Source of the DNA: Burkholderiaceae bacterium
Lineage (GTDB): Bacteria; Pseudomonadota; Gammaproteobacteria; Burkholderiales; Burkholderiaceae_C
NCBI GenBank assembly: GCA_024235855.1
Contig: JACKLN010000015.1
Span: 10,876 to 74,875, forward strand
Reading direction: 5' to 3'
Length of the DNA: 64,000 bases
Position 1 is the first letter of the stretch. Each line of letters begins with the position of its first letter. The position numbers and the translations under genes were made by a program. Below the pieces are notes generated by a model. That model worked only from the letters and a program-made list of their open reading frames with translations, did no database searches and had not been told where the DNA came from. Below, in pieces: positions 63,926 to 64,000 of the stretch.

Positions 63926-64000
63926 AGGGCATATCGGGCCCCGCGCTCTGTGTGTGCATTGAGGTCAATTGCCCCGCGTCGCGGGCTGAGATGCGCATTT
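63926..64000 (+). other. Right-edge sequence with a hairpin, possible attC start or terminator
   Basis: After the stop, TGTGCAT at 63953-63959 can pair with ATGCGCA at 63991-63997 with one mismatch, around an inner CCCGCG-T-CGCGGG stem at 63973-63985. Such nested imperfect stems occur in attC sites, but no RYYYAAC core is seen and the window ends here. A simple terminator is as likely. Confidence 0.25.

Overview
The window is a gene-dense stretch of a very GC-rich chromosome, with short intergenic gaps, many ATGA or 4-base stop/start overlaps and strong third-position G/C. The gene set suggests a betaproteobacterium of the order Burkholderiales (Rubrivivax/Leptothrix/Comamonadaceae-like): Bpt plus Aat N-end-rule transferases, YaeQ, tripartite tricarboxylate and TAXI-TRAP transporters, DUF58/MoxR/TgpA clusters, PEP-CTERM and a LigAB-type dioxygenase. 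This assignment is inferred from gene content; there is no rRNA or other phylogenetic marker in the window. I saw no tRNA, rRNA, insertion sequence or CRISPR array.

Layout. 1-4.7 kb (minus strand): a copper-handling operon with a Cys/His-rich secreted protein, a small secreted protein, a TolC-like lipoprotein, a multicopper oxidase, a cupredoxin, a DUF411 protein and the start of another membrane protein. 4.8-9.1 kb: an alpha-methylacyl-CoA racemase-like enzyme coupled to a NUDIX/metallo-beta-lactamase fusion, convergent with bpt-aat. 9.1-9.6 kb: a structured non-coding gap. 9.6-20.4 kb: prolyl oligopeptidase, YaeQ, a secreted coiled-coil protein, oligopeptidase A, a multi-PAS histidine kinase, a biotinyl/carboxyltransferase fusion and a rhodanese. 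20.4-25.4 kb: a lytic transglycosylase, an extradiol dioxygenase pair with a divergent LysR regulator, a PEP-CTERM protein and an AraC regulator. 25.5-28.1 kb: a complete class I P450 system (P450, [2Fe-2S] ferredoxin, ferredoxin reductase), which ends in a triplicated 31-bp hairpin repeat.

28.2-33.3 kb (minus): MoxR, DUF58, transglutaminase, then an FHA-EAL protein. 33.3-37.7 kb (plus): a deacetylase-family protein, then a pseudopilin and a HAMP-GGDEF-EAL protein behind a sigma-28-like promoter. 37.8-42.5 kb: TAXI-TRAP binding protein, fused permease and a thiamine-diphosphate enzyme. 42.6-46.6 kb (minus): S1C protease, MoxR, DUF58, von Willebrand A protein. 46.7-50.6 kb: a four-gene overlapping chain of TatD nuclease, family-6 DNA glycosylase, spermidine-synthase-like protein and GspE/PilB-type ATPase. 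50.7-52.7 kb: TctB-TctA. 52.8-57.7 kb: an MFS exporter, a 490-bp gap with a long inverted repeat, then FAD oxidoreductase, EamA transporter and atypical SDR. 57.7-61.1 kb: 2-keto-3-deoxygluconate-type kinase, EamA transporter, zinc-ribbon protein and quinone oxidoreductase.

61.1-64.0 kb is the most accessory part. It holds an integron-type integrase (IntI) whose promoter overlaps a perfect consensus LexA box, a small conserved hypothetical gene, a candidate GTTAGGC recombination core, and then a visibly AT-richer segment encoding an unrecognised membrane-anchored, coiled-coil, Cys-rich protein. This looks like the integrase end of a chromosomal integron; most of any cassette array would lie beyond the right edge.
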